Shown piece by piece: positions 1 through 9,645 of a DNA stretch of 40,690 bases. Every line of letters begins with the position of its first letter. Within the stretch, counting starts at the first letter, position 1. Position numbers and translations under genes: made by a program. Source of the stretch: Gnetum montanum. Taxonomy: Eukaryota; Streptophyta; Gnetopsida; Gnetales; Gnetaceae. The DNA lies in NCBI GenBank assembly GCA_015680685.1, contig MNCI01003660.1, forward strand, positions 1,065,751 to 1,106,440, in the 5' to 3' direction. The notes under the pieces are model-generated. The model worked only from the letters and a program-made list of their open reading frames with translations. It had not been told where the DNA came from and did not search any database.

Positions 1-1739
1 ACTAATAATGCCTGTTATTGAAACTAAGAAGATTAACCTTACACAATAGTATTGAAAGGCATAGATAAAGATGATAATTTGTTATTAACCTATTCAATTT
101 ATTTTTCCAAACTTATCATTACCATATGTTTTAACATATTATCCTTTTTATTAATAGGCCAACTCTTGCTCTAATCCACTATTTGATCCAATGCATCAAT
201 TATTGCTTTGATTATATCACCATAAGTAAAGTCAATACTTTGTCATGTAACAAGTGTTAAACCATGAAGAAAAATCCTAATAATTGATACTTAGAAAAGT
301 CATGATCAAGGTTTCTTGCCCTTATGTCCTTAAAATGCTCCTAGGCCTATTCATAAGTCTCATTTTTTTATTGAAAGCTTGAAAGTTGTTTCTTGTACTA
401 ATGAATTTTTGTATAAGATAAAAATCTATTTAGAAACTCATCCTTAAAGCCTTCCCGGGATCCAATATAGTATCTTTTTTAACAACCTATACCATGATAA
501 TGCACAATCTCTAAAAGTAACAAAAAATACATGCGTTTTAATACATTCGATAGCATTATTACTACACGTAACTATCAAACATTTCAAAGGCTTGTATATG
601 ATGGTATGGATCTTTTTCATCTATATCATAAAATTGTGGAATTGTTCCTAAATTTTAAATTTCAACATCTTGTCTAGTAGAAAAAAAAAGAGGGGATAGA
701 GTGGGAGTTGATTTTTATCCATTAAGTCTATTAACAAAAGCTATTTAGGCATTCCTTGATAAGAAGCTTGATTTTGAAATTTTAAAAACTAATTAAATTT
801 ATTATCTCAAGGTACTAAATGATGAAACAAATGATGTGGTACTTGTTAGAGTCCTTGTTGTGGAATATGTGGTTAAGGAATTAATTAAGGTATATATTGT
901 ATTTGAGTATCTTGCACATTGAACATAGGTCGTACACTTTGAAGAGTATTCATCAATGTTTGTGTATTAAAGTAAGGCTATTGGGGTAGTTGTAGAAATG
1001 TAGTTCTATATGATGCTGCTAATAGAATGGTTGGACTACTAGATAGAGGAACAAATTATGAATTAAAACAAATGATAGGTTATAATATTAACTAATGAAT
1101 CTGAACCATGTTAGGATAAATCAAATGAACAACAAGTTGCCTAGATTGAGAAATAGTTGATGTAATAAACATTTGTATCAAAATGAGAAGAGAGTGAGAG
1201 ATTGGTTGATTGGACAAAGGTGGCTATATATTTTGGGTAGCCTATGTCAAAGAATTTAATAAGGTTTGTGGAGTGGCTTGTAAATGTTAATGTAATTACT
1301 GCTAATGAAAAATATCAAAGGGATTATTAGGAGTATTTGCATGATAGGGAGTACTAACTTATGTAGGGGTATTTTTATTGAAAGAAAATGGACCAGCCAT
1401 TTGTGTGGTTAGGGAAAAGGTAGATTATGTGGATGAAGTAGAAGCTAATTAACTCATATAATTTAAAACTGATGTGATAAATCCAAATTGAGTAGGCACA
1501 CCAACATTCATGAATACTTGATTACATTGGATAGCATTGGAAAATAAGGCTAAAATTTGAGTCCCACTAGTAGTTAGGATAATTAGGATGTTAAGTTGAT
1601 CTACTACATTCATCCTAGTACCTATGCTTTCTAGAGCATGTGGATCTACCTATGAAATTGGTGATCCTTCTTACCTTAATAGACTTTGCCCTTGTTAAAT
1701 TCTAATACTCCTTGATGAAGATGACTCTTTTGACAACAT
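1..1739 (-). pseudogene. Decayed Ty3/gypsy gag (element B), 5' part, running off the left edge
   Basis: Read on the minus strand, a gag-like protein can be followed from a Met codon at 1739 toward position 1 through several stops and frameshifts. The N-terminal part is rich in Ser, Thr and Asn. It is followed by the stretch GTIPQFYDIDEKDPYHHIQAFE at about 570-665, which fits the conserved start of the plant Tat/Athila-type gag core (a 'DPYHHIxxFE' segment). Downstream come segments such as SREGFKDEF and, further on, EHFKD, which fit the rest of that core. Protease and RT would lie beyond the left edge. The protein forms the particle shell in intact relatives; this copy cannot. It resembles the gag of element A in layout but differs in sequence, so it is a different family. 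Exact frame breaks were not mapped. Confidence 0.6.
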
Positions 1740-2577
1740 CTAAGTCTTTTTAGTCTTTTTCTTGGGTACGTATGAAGAAGGTACCATATCACGAACTAGT
1801 CTCTGACCTTTATTACAAATCCAAATCATAAATCTATAATGAAATGACAATTAAAAAATTGAAGAAGTAAAAACCAAAAACAAGAATCTACAGAAAGAAT
1901 CATTGAGTGTTAACAAGTGTTTTATCAATCATCATTATTTCCAAATCAAGAAGAAATAATTGCAAATCCATTAACATTACTTGAAATTTTAATGATTCTA
2001 ACATACACAAATTGAAAGAGTAATTAGGATCCATACATAGAATAATTGAATAAAGAAAAATAGAAATTGTACAAATTTAAAATTTGAGAAAAAATCATCA
2101 TAACCGATGACTATCAAAACAATGCCAAAATGTTGATTATTTTCTTTCATTCTTACATTGTAGAATTATGGAAGTTAATAAAAAGAATGATTGTGGCTTA
2201 CATGGGATTAATTGTTAGAATTATAGTGAAGAACACTCAATATGAATTTACTCTTAAGTAAGTAAAACAACTATCTTATTATTCAAGAATCTCTAATAAC
2301 AATCAATACAATTCAATGAATAATTCTAATTCAATCTAGAAACACTTTTGTCTATATTTTTTCTTATTCTTCTCTCTATTTCCTTTTCCTTCTTTTGATA
2401 AATGCTTTATAGTCCGACTTTGATTTAACACTATAACGACTTTAGTTGATGGTCACAACTACCTATCCCTAACCAAAAAATTTGAAGAAACCAAGTAAAA
2501 AAGGGCATTAATTCATGTCTTAACACCTCCTAAATATATTTATTCTCATAGTAGTTACTACTAAATTTGATAAGCTC
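1740..2577. other. AT-rich stretch without a gene
   Basis: I see no coding region here. Part is probably the leader of element B on the minus strand. Part may be the undetected start of the 5' LTR of element A, because the matching region of the 3' LTR is hidden in the assembly gap. I could not place the border between the two. Confidence 0.4.
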
Positions 2578-3394
2578 AAGGGGTAGTACCAGGCTAGAGA
2601 TATCAATTTAGACTATATCCACAGTATGTTGTGATAAAATAGGAAGTAGAAACATATCGTAAACATTATGAAGTTTGATAAGTAAGGATTGCTCTACCAT
2701 TGATATCAATGAAAAATGCAAATGCATAGATCTTCAACACCACAATAAGCCCAAATAAAGGAAGTGTCATCTACAAGAAGATCAAATTCCTTATTATAAT
2801 AGGGATATTGATTAATGCTAATTTCCACTAGGCCTATTGATATGATTGTGTAATTATCTTTTATAAATCAACTAGTCTAAATTTATCATCCCTTCAATTA
2901 TAAAAGAACTCTTTTATCTTAAAGAAAGGGAAATGATTCATGCCTCTTGAAAACTTGAAGTTATTTTAAAGAAATTTTCTATTTTTCTAATAAGTATTAA
3001 AAGAGCTAGTTGAACCTTGTGGTAAATTGTCAACCATTAGAGTCCACTGATGGGTTGTTTTAGTATGAAGATAGTAAGGTAGAATCATAGATTGGGTAAT
3101 ATCTCCCTTGTGCTCTTTGAAGTTCATATTTTCTACTTAATGACTTCAAATTGATTTAATTATTAAATTTCATTCTTAAACTTAGATTAGAAGTTATAGT
3201 GAGAATTTGTAATTTAACTTACGATTAAGAGTCATAATTATGAGTTTGAATTGGGAATGAATCTAATATTTTGTTTTATCTTGATGTTTCCTTGGCTTTC
3301 AATTGTTTCTTCATGGATATGACTTCCAAGTTGGTCACAAACAAGGTGACATTGCTGTAATGAAGTTAATCTACCATTGAAATTTGGATAGCCA
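2578..3394 (+). repeat. 5' LTR of element A (left end uncertain)
   Basis: This segment repeats at 19449-20232 in the same orientation. Both copies share, in order, CTAGAGATATCAATT, GTGATAAAATAGGAAG, a stretch around TTGAACCTTGTGGTAAA, and a GTTGGTCA...CACATTGCT segment near the end. The right border is set at CA (3393-3394), three bases before the primer binding site. The true LTR may begin further left, since the other copy is cut by the gap at its start. Confidence 0.65.
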
Positions 3395-3397
3395 ATT

Positions 3398-3413
3398 TAG
3401 CATCATTACTAGG
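3398..3413 (+). promoter_or_regulatory. Decayed primer binding site of element A (tRNA-Asp type)
   Basis: The bases TAGCATCATTACTAGG align to the TGGCGCCGTTGCCGGG site used by plant Tat/Athila elements, and every difference is a transition. It lies just after the LTR end. In an active copy it would prime minus-strand DNA synthesis. Confidence 0.6.
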
Positions 3414-3833
3414 AAGGTTGGCAAAGTTAATCTTCATTAAGGGATTGGTATGCTTTTTTTTTTTTGTAGTTAGTTTATTTTTCTCTTTAAATTGGTGGAT
3501 AGTCTTCACCAACAAGAGGTATGTATTCTTTTCTTTATTTTTTTATTTTGTTTTTATTTTTTAGAAATGGTTTCTCTTAATTATTTTTCTTGTAAAAAAA
3601 TTAAGAAAATTCAAATTGAGGAGAAAGTACAAAAAAAAATTATAAGAGTTAGCTCCTTTAATACCTAAAACTAAAGAAAGATATAAAAAGATTACCTTTA
3701 AAATCATTCTTTCGAGGACTATAAAAACTATTTGCAAATTCCTAGGACTAGTTGCTCATAATTTTGTTAAGGAAGTCTATTCTTGTTAAAAACATTAATG
3801 ACATTTAATGAGCAATCTAAAACTTTAACTTGA

Positions 3834-4325
3834 ATTCAACATCCTAGAAATGCAAGAAGTTACTATAACTACATCGTAGCAATAGGCCTAGAAAATATTC
3901 TAGAAGAACCTAAATAAGAAAGGCTTAGTCTTGAGCTAGACAAACAAGAAAGGCAAGGAGAAACTGTCATAAGAGCCCCTACAATGCTTAAAGCTCTTGT
4001 AACCCTTATAGATCAAAGTGCTCTAATTGATAGTCAAGAAGAATTGGAATTTCAATTAATTCAATAGGCTAGGAAACAATAAGAATTAATTCAAAATAAT
4101 ACTAAGATAATTGATGAGATTTTAGCCAATTAACATGTGATTCTAACTTAATGCATTTAGGCTTTAGGAAAAATCTTACAACCTTCTATCATAGAAGAAC
4201 TAATAGAAGAATAAATTTAATCTGAAACACCAATAGAAATTTCTCAATTAAGTGAGTCACTAACCTAGTTTTCATTTTCAGTAGCATTCAATTCTCTCCT
4301 AAATACTTAAACATAAGGATGGACT
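3834..4325 (+). pseudogene. Candidate short ORF upstream of gag in element A
   Basis: About 160 codons can be read in one frame from 3834, including GLENILEEPK near 3885. The region is rich in Glu, Gln, Leu and Ile and looks helical or coiled-coil. From 3885 to 4325 it is broken by about eleven stops, all TAA or TAG and none TGA, which fits former Gln codons. It overlaps the candidate gag start at 4319 in another frame. Some Tat-lineage elements (Ogre) carry an extra ORF before gag, which is one explanation. The other is a frameshifted N-terminal part of gag. I recognise no domain. Confidence 0.45.
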
Positions 4326-5480
4326 CAACAAATCCTAATACATTTGCAATTTACCAAGGGTAAAACCTCACCATTACCTAAATATTAAGTCATATAGCAA
4401 TCTTACAGGCCACTACTCAATCAACAAATACCTTAAACTTTCAAACTCCACTTACTATAGATGCCACCTCTAGCTCAATATCCAATCCAACTCCTATCCC
4501 AACCATAGGTACTTCATCATTTATAGTTGGATCCCCATCATATCATGTATCTCTCACAAGACCTAAAATCATAGCTCCTCTTTCTTTTGGTAGCATAGGC
4601 TCTAATATTCCTATAGGATAAGTTCAACAATGTCAAAATTTAGGAGATTTTATGAAGCAAAGAACACCTACCATTTTTCAAGGACCATTAGTATATCCCC
4701 CAAGAAGGAATGTAGAAGTTAAAAACTCACATTTATTATCTATCTTTAGGGAAACTAATGATGAAGACTAAATAATACATGTTAGAGAATTTGAAACCAT
4801 GATAGCCATGCTAGCACCTTGAGGAGAATATAGGAAAAAGATAATAGCTTTTAAATCCAATTTAAAAGATAAAGCTATTTTTTGGCTTCAAATCTTGAGA
4901 ACACAAATAGGATCATGGGATGAATTTAAGGCAGAATTGATTCAATGTTTCCTCTCTAATGATAGGTTATATATTGTTAGGAAAAAAACTAATAAGTTTA
5001 ACATAAAAAGAAAATGAGGACTATGAGAGTGTCTTTAATAGATTTACAATGTTGTGTCTTAAGAATCCCAATCATCGATTTTTAGCCCATAAATTAATAC
5101 AAATTTTCCTAGAAGGGTTGTTACCATATTGTAGACAAAATGTTGACTTTTCCTGTGGGAAAAACATTCTAAATTTTACATGGAAATAAGGTTGGAGAAT
5201 TATTAATTCCTTAGTTGATCAAAGCAAGCATTGGCCAAAACCTAATTTCATGCAATGAGTAACCCATAAAACTAAGAAACTAAATTAAAAAATTTTATGA
5301 ATTGACTAAATTGATTAAAAAGAAAGCCAACATTGCCTATGAAGAAGCTTGTAGTATTTGTGGGCACAAATAACATGACATCATATCTTGTTCAACCTTA
5401 GTACATTGTAATGAAGAAGTCTAGGAATTAGTTAGAGCCTTTTAGCAAATTAGAAACCAAACTTCTTCTTCATTTCAACT
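4319..5480 (+). pseudogene. Gag of element A
   Basis: A frame opens at ATG 4319 with MDSTNPNTFAIYQG and is rich in Ser, Thr and Pro at first. The gag core follows at about 4690-5150, with FKSNLKDKAIFWLQ, SWDEFKAEL and, after a frameshift near 5010, YESVFNRFTML. This is the usual retrotransposon gag pattern (charged helix, W-D/E-EF, then a YE..F-RF helix). A zinc knuckle lies at about 5350-5396: CSICGHK, a stop, HDIISC, with the four metal ligands kept. The protein would form the particle and bind RNA. Stops and at least one frameshift make this copy dead. Confidence 0.75.
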
Positions 5481-6480
5481 AACATTCTACCAATGACTAG
5501 CACCAATTCCTCAAACTAACTTCAAACCATTTAAAAACCTAGTTAATGAGAAATTTGGTTACTTTACACAAAGTTTAATAGCATTTATTGAAGAAAATAG
5601 GTAGTTTGAAGCTAAAACTATAAGACAATTTTTGGACTTGAATAAAATTGAATTACCCTCCAAACCTAAACCAAATCTCAAAAATCAAAGAAAAGATAAA
5701 GAACAACTAGATTCTATAACTATAAGAATTCAAAAGAATATAGAACCTAAATCTAATAAGAAGGCTAGATTTAAGGACCAAGTTTAGGAGGTACAACTAG
5801 AAGATAGGTCACATAACGAAAAAAAATACCATTGTGGAAGAGGAGGTAGTTAGAAAAGAAGTAGAGGATTTAAGAAAGCAACCTTAAGCATATCATATAT
5901 CACCTGTAACTAGAAAAATAACCTTACCACCATTTTGTAAAAGATTGAAGTAAGACTTTTCAACTAAGGTACACATTGAGAAAATGTTTAGGGAATTATA
6001 TTTGTATATTCCACTTGAGTAGGCCATAAAATATACTCCACTTTATGCAAAATACTTTAGGGAAATATGTACAAAATGAAGAAAAAAATCCCTAGACAAG
6101 CATATTTGGTAGACAATTTATCTCAACTAATACAAAGTTATGAAATTTCAAAGTATCAAGACCTAGGATTCTTGACTATTCCTATAAAAATCAATGACAA
6201 AAGAATCAAAAATGTCTTATTAGATTTAGGTTCAAGCATCAACATTATGCCAAATGAAATGGTTGAGGCATAAGGCCTAGAAAACATTAGGGAAGTATTC
6301 CTTGGTTGATGGCCCAACTATTAAACCTATAAGAATATTTGAAGACTTAATGATGAAAGTAGAAAATGGAAAATATCTAGTAGATTCTTTTGTATTGAAA
6401 GTTAAGGATCCAGATAGTTTCCCTATTATCCTTGGAAGACCTTGGCTAGGAACTTTTGATGCTATATCCATTATAGATTA
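5481..6480 (+). pseudogene. Gag C-terminus and aspartic protease of element A
   Basis: The Lys/Asn-rich linker at about 5480-5790 is still readable. The protease domain is open at 6067-6273, with LLDLGSSINIMP at about 6217-6252. This is the active-site form usual for plant Tat/Athila proteases, whose catalytic Asp is the one before LGSS. After a frameshift the conserved flap-end motif PIILGRPWLGTF is found at about 6420-6456. The enzyme would cut the polyprotein. The catalytic Asp is intact but the frame is broken at 6273. Confidence 0.8.
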
Positions 6481-8364
6481 GGGCTACTTTAATTGAATTT
6501 TACAAGCCTTACTTTGATAGTTAATGTATTTGTTAAGGAAAAGGAGGATAGGATAAATCAAGACATTAAAGATGCTAAAAAGCTTTATTTGATACCAACT
6601 TCTACCTTGGCTAAAGATAAGGAAATTTTAGTGTTTAATAATTTTGATGAGGGATCCTTAGAATCTTCAACTAAAGAATAACAAAATCTCTTAGACTAGA
6701 TTTTAAACTTAGGAGTAGGAATTTTTGGGGAAAATATTGAACAACCAACTAGTAATGCTTTGCAACTCAAGGAATTATTGAATACCCTTAAGTACATTTT
6801 CTTGATGAAAATAAGCCATTAATAATAAAATTTCAATTGATAATTAAAATATTAAAAAGAAAATCCAAGGCATTTTCATGAAGTTATGAATATTTTCATC
6901 ATGGAATTTCACCTAACATATGTCAACATCACATACACCTAGAGGACAATGTCAAACCAATTCAAATTTCTTCCATGAGAATCAACCCAACCTTAAAGGA
7001 AATTATTAAAGATAAGATTTTTAAACTTTTAAAGGAAGGGATTACTTACTAAATAGCTAATAGTGAATGAGTTAGTTCCATCATAGTGATTCCAAAAATG
7101 GAGTTAAATTGAGTGTTTGTGTGGATTATAGGAAACTTAATCAAAGTACTAAAAGGAACCATTTCCCCTATCTTAAATAGACCAAATATTTGAAAGGCTC
7201 AAAGAGCATGAATACTATTTCGTTTTGGATGGATTTAGTGGCTACAATCAAGTAGCCTTTTCTCTAAAATATCAACATAAAACAACTTTCAGTTGCCCAT
7301 ATGGTACCTTCAACTATAGAAGAATCTCTTTCAAGCTTTGTAATGCATCCTTGACCTTTAAAAGGGCTATGATATTTATTTTCTCTGACATGTTAGAGGA
7401 ATAAATGAAAGTATTTATGGATGTTTTCTCTTTATATGGAGATACTTATGAACAAATGTTAGAGAAATTAGAATATGTCAAGGAAATATGCATAAAAAAG
7501 ACTTAAAATTAAGTTTTCAAAAGAGTCATTTAATGGTAACAAGTGATGTAATTTTAGGACATGTAATCTGTAAGGAAGGAATTAAAATTGATGTGAAAAT
7601 AGTTAAGGTCATTTCTACACTTTCAGCCCCAACAAATTTAAGAATACTTAGAGCTTTCTTAGATCATACTAGATACTATAGGAGCTTTATTAAAGATTTT
7701 TGAAAAATTACCAAACCTCTTTATAAACTTTTGGAAAAAGATGTTCCTTTCACATGGACTAGTGATTGTCAATAAGCCTTTATAGAACTTAAGAAAAAGC
7801 TAACATTAGCCCTAGTAGTTAATTCATCTAATTGGTATTTTCCTTTTAACTTAATGTATGATGCTAGTAATATGACCATTAGAGGCGTTATGGGTCAATA
7901 CATAAAAAATAAACTCAGGATAAATTACTACATTTTCAAAAGCTTAGATTAGGCTCAAGTAAATTATAAAACTACTAAAAAGGTACTCTTGGAAATTTTT
8001 TATTCCCTAGATAAACTTAGATATTACCTAATAGGGTACAAAACTAAGGTATGCATTGATCATTTAGACATAAATTTTATAGACAACAAAAAGATCGAAA
8101 ATGTTAGGATTATGAGGTGGTGTCTTCTACTTTAAGAATTTAACCTTGAAATCCTAGAAAAAAGAGGTAAAGATAATGTTGTAATAGACAACCTTTCTAT
8201 ACTTGAAAATTTAAAGGAAAATACAATAAAAAGTTCATTTAATGATAAATTTCTTGATGAATAATTCTTTCTAGTCAAAAAGAACCCATGGATTGCTAAT
8301 ATAGCAAACTACTTAGCCACAATGAAAACCCAAACTTAATGGAGGAAAGAAGAAAATAAGTCTT
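6481..8364 (+). pseudogene. Reverse transcriptase and RNase H of element A
   Basis: A linker at 6493-6681 joins protease to RT. RT starts at about 6930 (LEDNVKPI, then NPTLKEIIKDKIFKLLKEG) and runs through VCVDYRKLNQSTKRNHFP at about 7110, LDGFSGYNQ with the first catalytic Asp at about 7220, and YGTFNYRRISFKLCNA. The catalytic box at 7411-7428 reads VFMDVF, so the second Asp of the usual DD pair is Val. The segment LGH followed by an FL..YYR..IKDF motif ends RT at about 7700. RNase H follows with SLD, a stop, AQVNYKTTKKVLLEIFYSLD and YLIGYKTKVCIDHLD to about 8060. The frame reaches KNPWIANIANYLAT at about 8290-8325, directly before the E1 insertion. These domains would copy RNA into DNA and remove the RNA strand. 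Confidence 0.9.
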
Positions 8365-8560
8365 TGATGATTGAGAACTTATAAGGGGGATTGAATAACT
8401 TCTGCAATCAAAACAAGTTCTATCCACCAAATTAAATACAAAATTTATGTGGTTCCCCAACTTGTGTAGTCCACACCTGGAGGGTAGATTCCTTGCACAC
8501 CTCTGAACTTTGTTTCTTCCAAAATGTGATTTAAATGACACCACAACCTTTACAGTATTT

Positions 8561-8860
8561 GAGCTCTACTATGAAAAGTTTTGTCAATGCAAAATCTCTC
8601 AACCTCACAAAGTTTCAACAAGCTTAAATTGTGGTCTGAACAAAACCACACCCTATACAAGCTTTGAGCTCTGCTCCATAGTGTTTTCTTGCTAGAAAAA
8701 AACTCAATCCCACAAGGTACCAAGAAGCTCAAAATGTGGTTTCAAGGATCCCATAATCTTAACAAAATTGATCTCTACTTTGGAGCATCTTAATTTTGCA
8801 AAACCAGTCAATCCTGTAGGATCCCAACAATCTCAATATAGATGCCTCTTGCAAGACTTA
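8561..8860 (-). repeat. Tandem repeats of about 104 bp in E1 3' LTR
   Basis: Units begin at GAGCTCTACT 8561, GAGCTCTGCT 8666 and GATCTCTACT 8770. Each continues with a CTCAAcCCCACAAGGT-like segment and AGCTCAAAATGTGGT-like words. The same array is at 13245-13540 and, in fewer units, in the E2 LTRs. Confidence 0.65.
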
Positions 8861-9197
8861 TGTCAACCCCATAGGGCAAAAAGAAATAATGTAAAAATCA
8901 AGGAAAGAATGTAACTACAATTACAAGACCTTGTCGTTGAAGCTCAATTCAACATATAATTAACATACAACCTAGAAAATGATGTGATAATGTAGGACAA
9001 GAGTACAAGAGGATAGATATGAAAATGATTGCTTCAATGTTAACAACAGTTGCATAATACTCATGAATTTGAAGTCTTCTTATAGCCTCAAAGTTTATGA
9101 AATTACCTCAAATTTTGTGCAAGAATTATTCAATGGCTAGTGTACACATCTCCTTCAAGATTAGGATGTCTCTCTGAATTTAACTTGAGTTCTAGGG

Positions 9198-9359
9198 AGA
9201 CATCTCCTTTATGAATGGGACGTCTCTAGGGAGATGTCTTCTTTTAAACGTAGATGCCTCTTATTTTTGAAATACATCTTCTTGTGATTGACTTCCACTC
9301 AGCCAAGACATCTTCTATTCCTTTGAGATGTCTTATCAACTTTTAAGCTTTGGGTCTTG
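9198..9359 (-). repeat. Three 54-bp palindrome repeats in E1 3' LTR
   Basis: Units start at AGACATCT 9198, AGATGCCT 9252 and AGACATCT 9306, exactly 54 bp apart. A second palindrome-like site lies 20-22 bp into each unit (9219, 9274, 9326). The array lies upstream of the minus-strand TATA box, in the U3 promoter position. Confidence 0.75.
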
Positions 9360-9625
9360 AGGCTTTCTCTTATTCATTTGAGTTCTTCCCAGTCCTTGGA
9401 GCATCTTCATTTAGCTTATAGTTGTATACATGTCCATGCTCTCATCTTTCCTATGTAGTCTTCATAATGACATCTCTACATAGATCTCATGACATCTCAA
9501 CGTAGATCTCATTTTCAAACTCAAATCTTGTTTTGAAGTCCTTTCTCATTTATGTTCCTTCTAGACTACAAACACATTTCTATATTCTCCATTTTCCTTA
9601 AGGTTTTAACATACCAAAAGATCGA

Positions 9626-9645
9626 TAATCTTCCCCCTCTTGGTG
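9626..9645 (-). promoter_or_regulatory. Polypurine tract of E1
   Basis: The minus strand reads CCAAGAGGGGGAAGATTA directly before the 3' LTR. This is the plant copia form (AAGGGGGAGATT followed by TG) that primes plus-strand DNA. The preceding TTTTCTTAAGTTTTGGACATC is shared with E2. Confidence 0.75.

Larger units (their letters stand above)
8365..9624 (-). repeat. 3' LTR of E1
   Basis: This aligns along its length with 13054-14308. In the first 110 bases of the window-strand alignment roughly 15-20% of positions differ by eye, which indicates an old insertion. The minus-strand order is TGACC-like start (here CGATC at 9624), three 54-bp palindrome repeats (9198-9359), a TATA box (9079-9084) and three repeats of about 104 bp (8561-8860). 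The short open frames inside are not conserved genes. Confidence 0.85.

Noticed and set aside
2690-2710. Minus-strand TGGTAGAGCAATCC resembling a copia primer site
   Set aside because: It lies inside the LTR of element A and the 3' copy reads TGCTAGAGTAATCC, so the TCA of the primer consensus is missing in both.
6277-6471. 64-codon minus-strand frame
   Set aside because: It is the reverse of the protease ILGRPWLG region of element A, which is the real coding sense.
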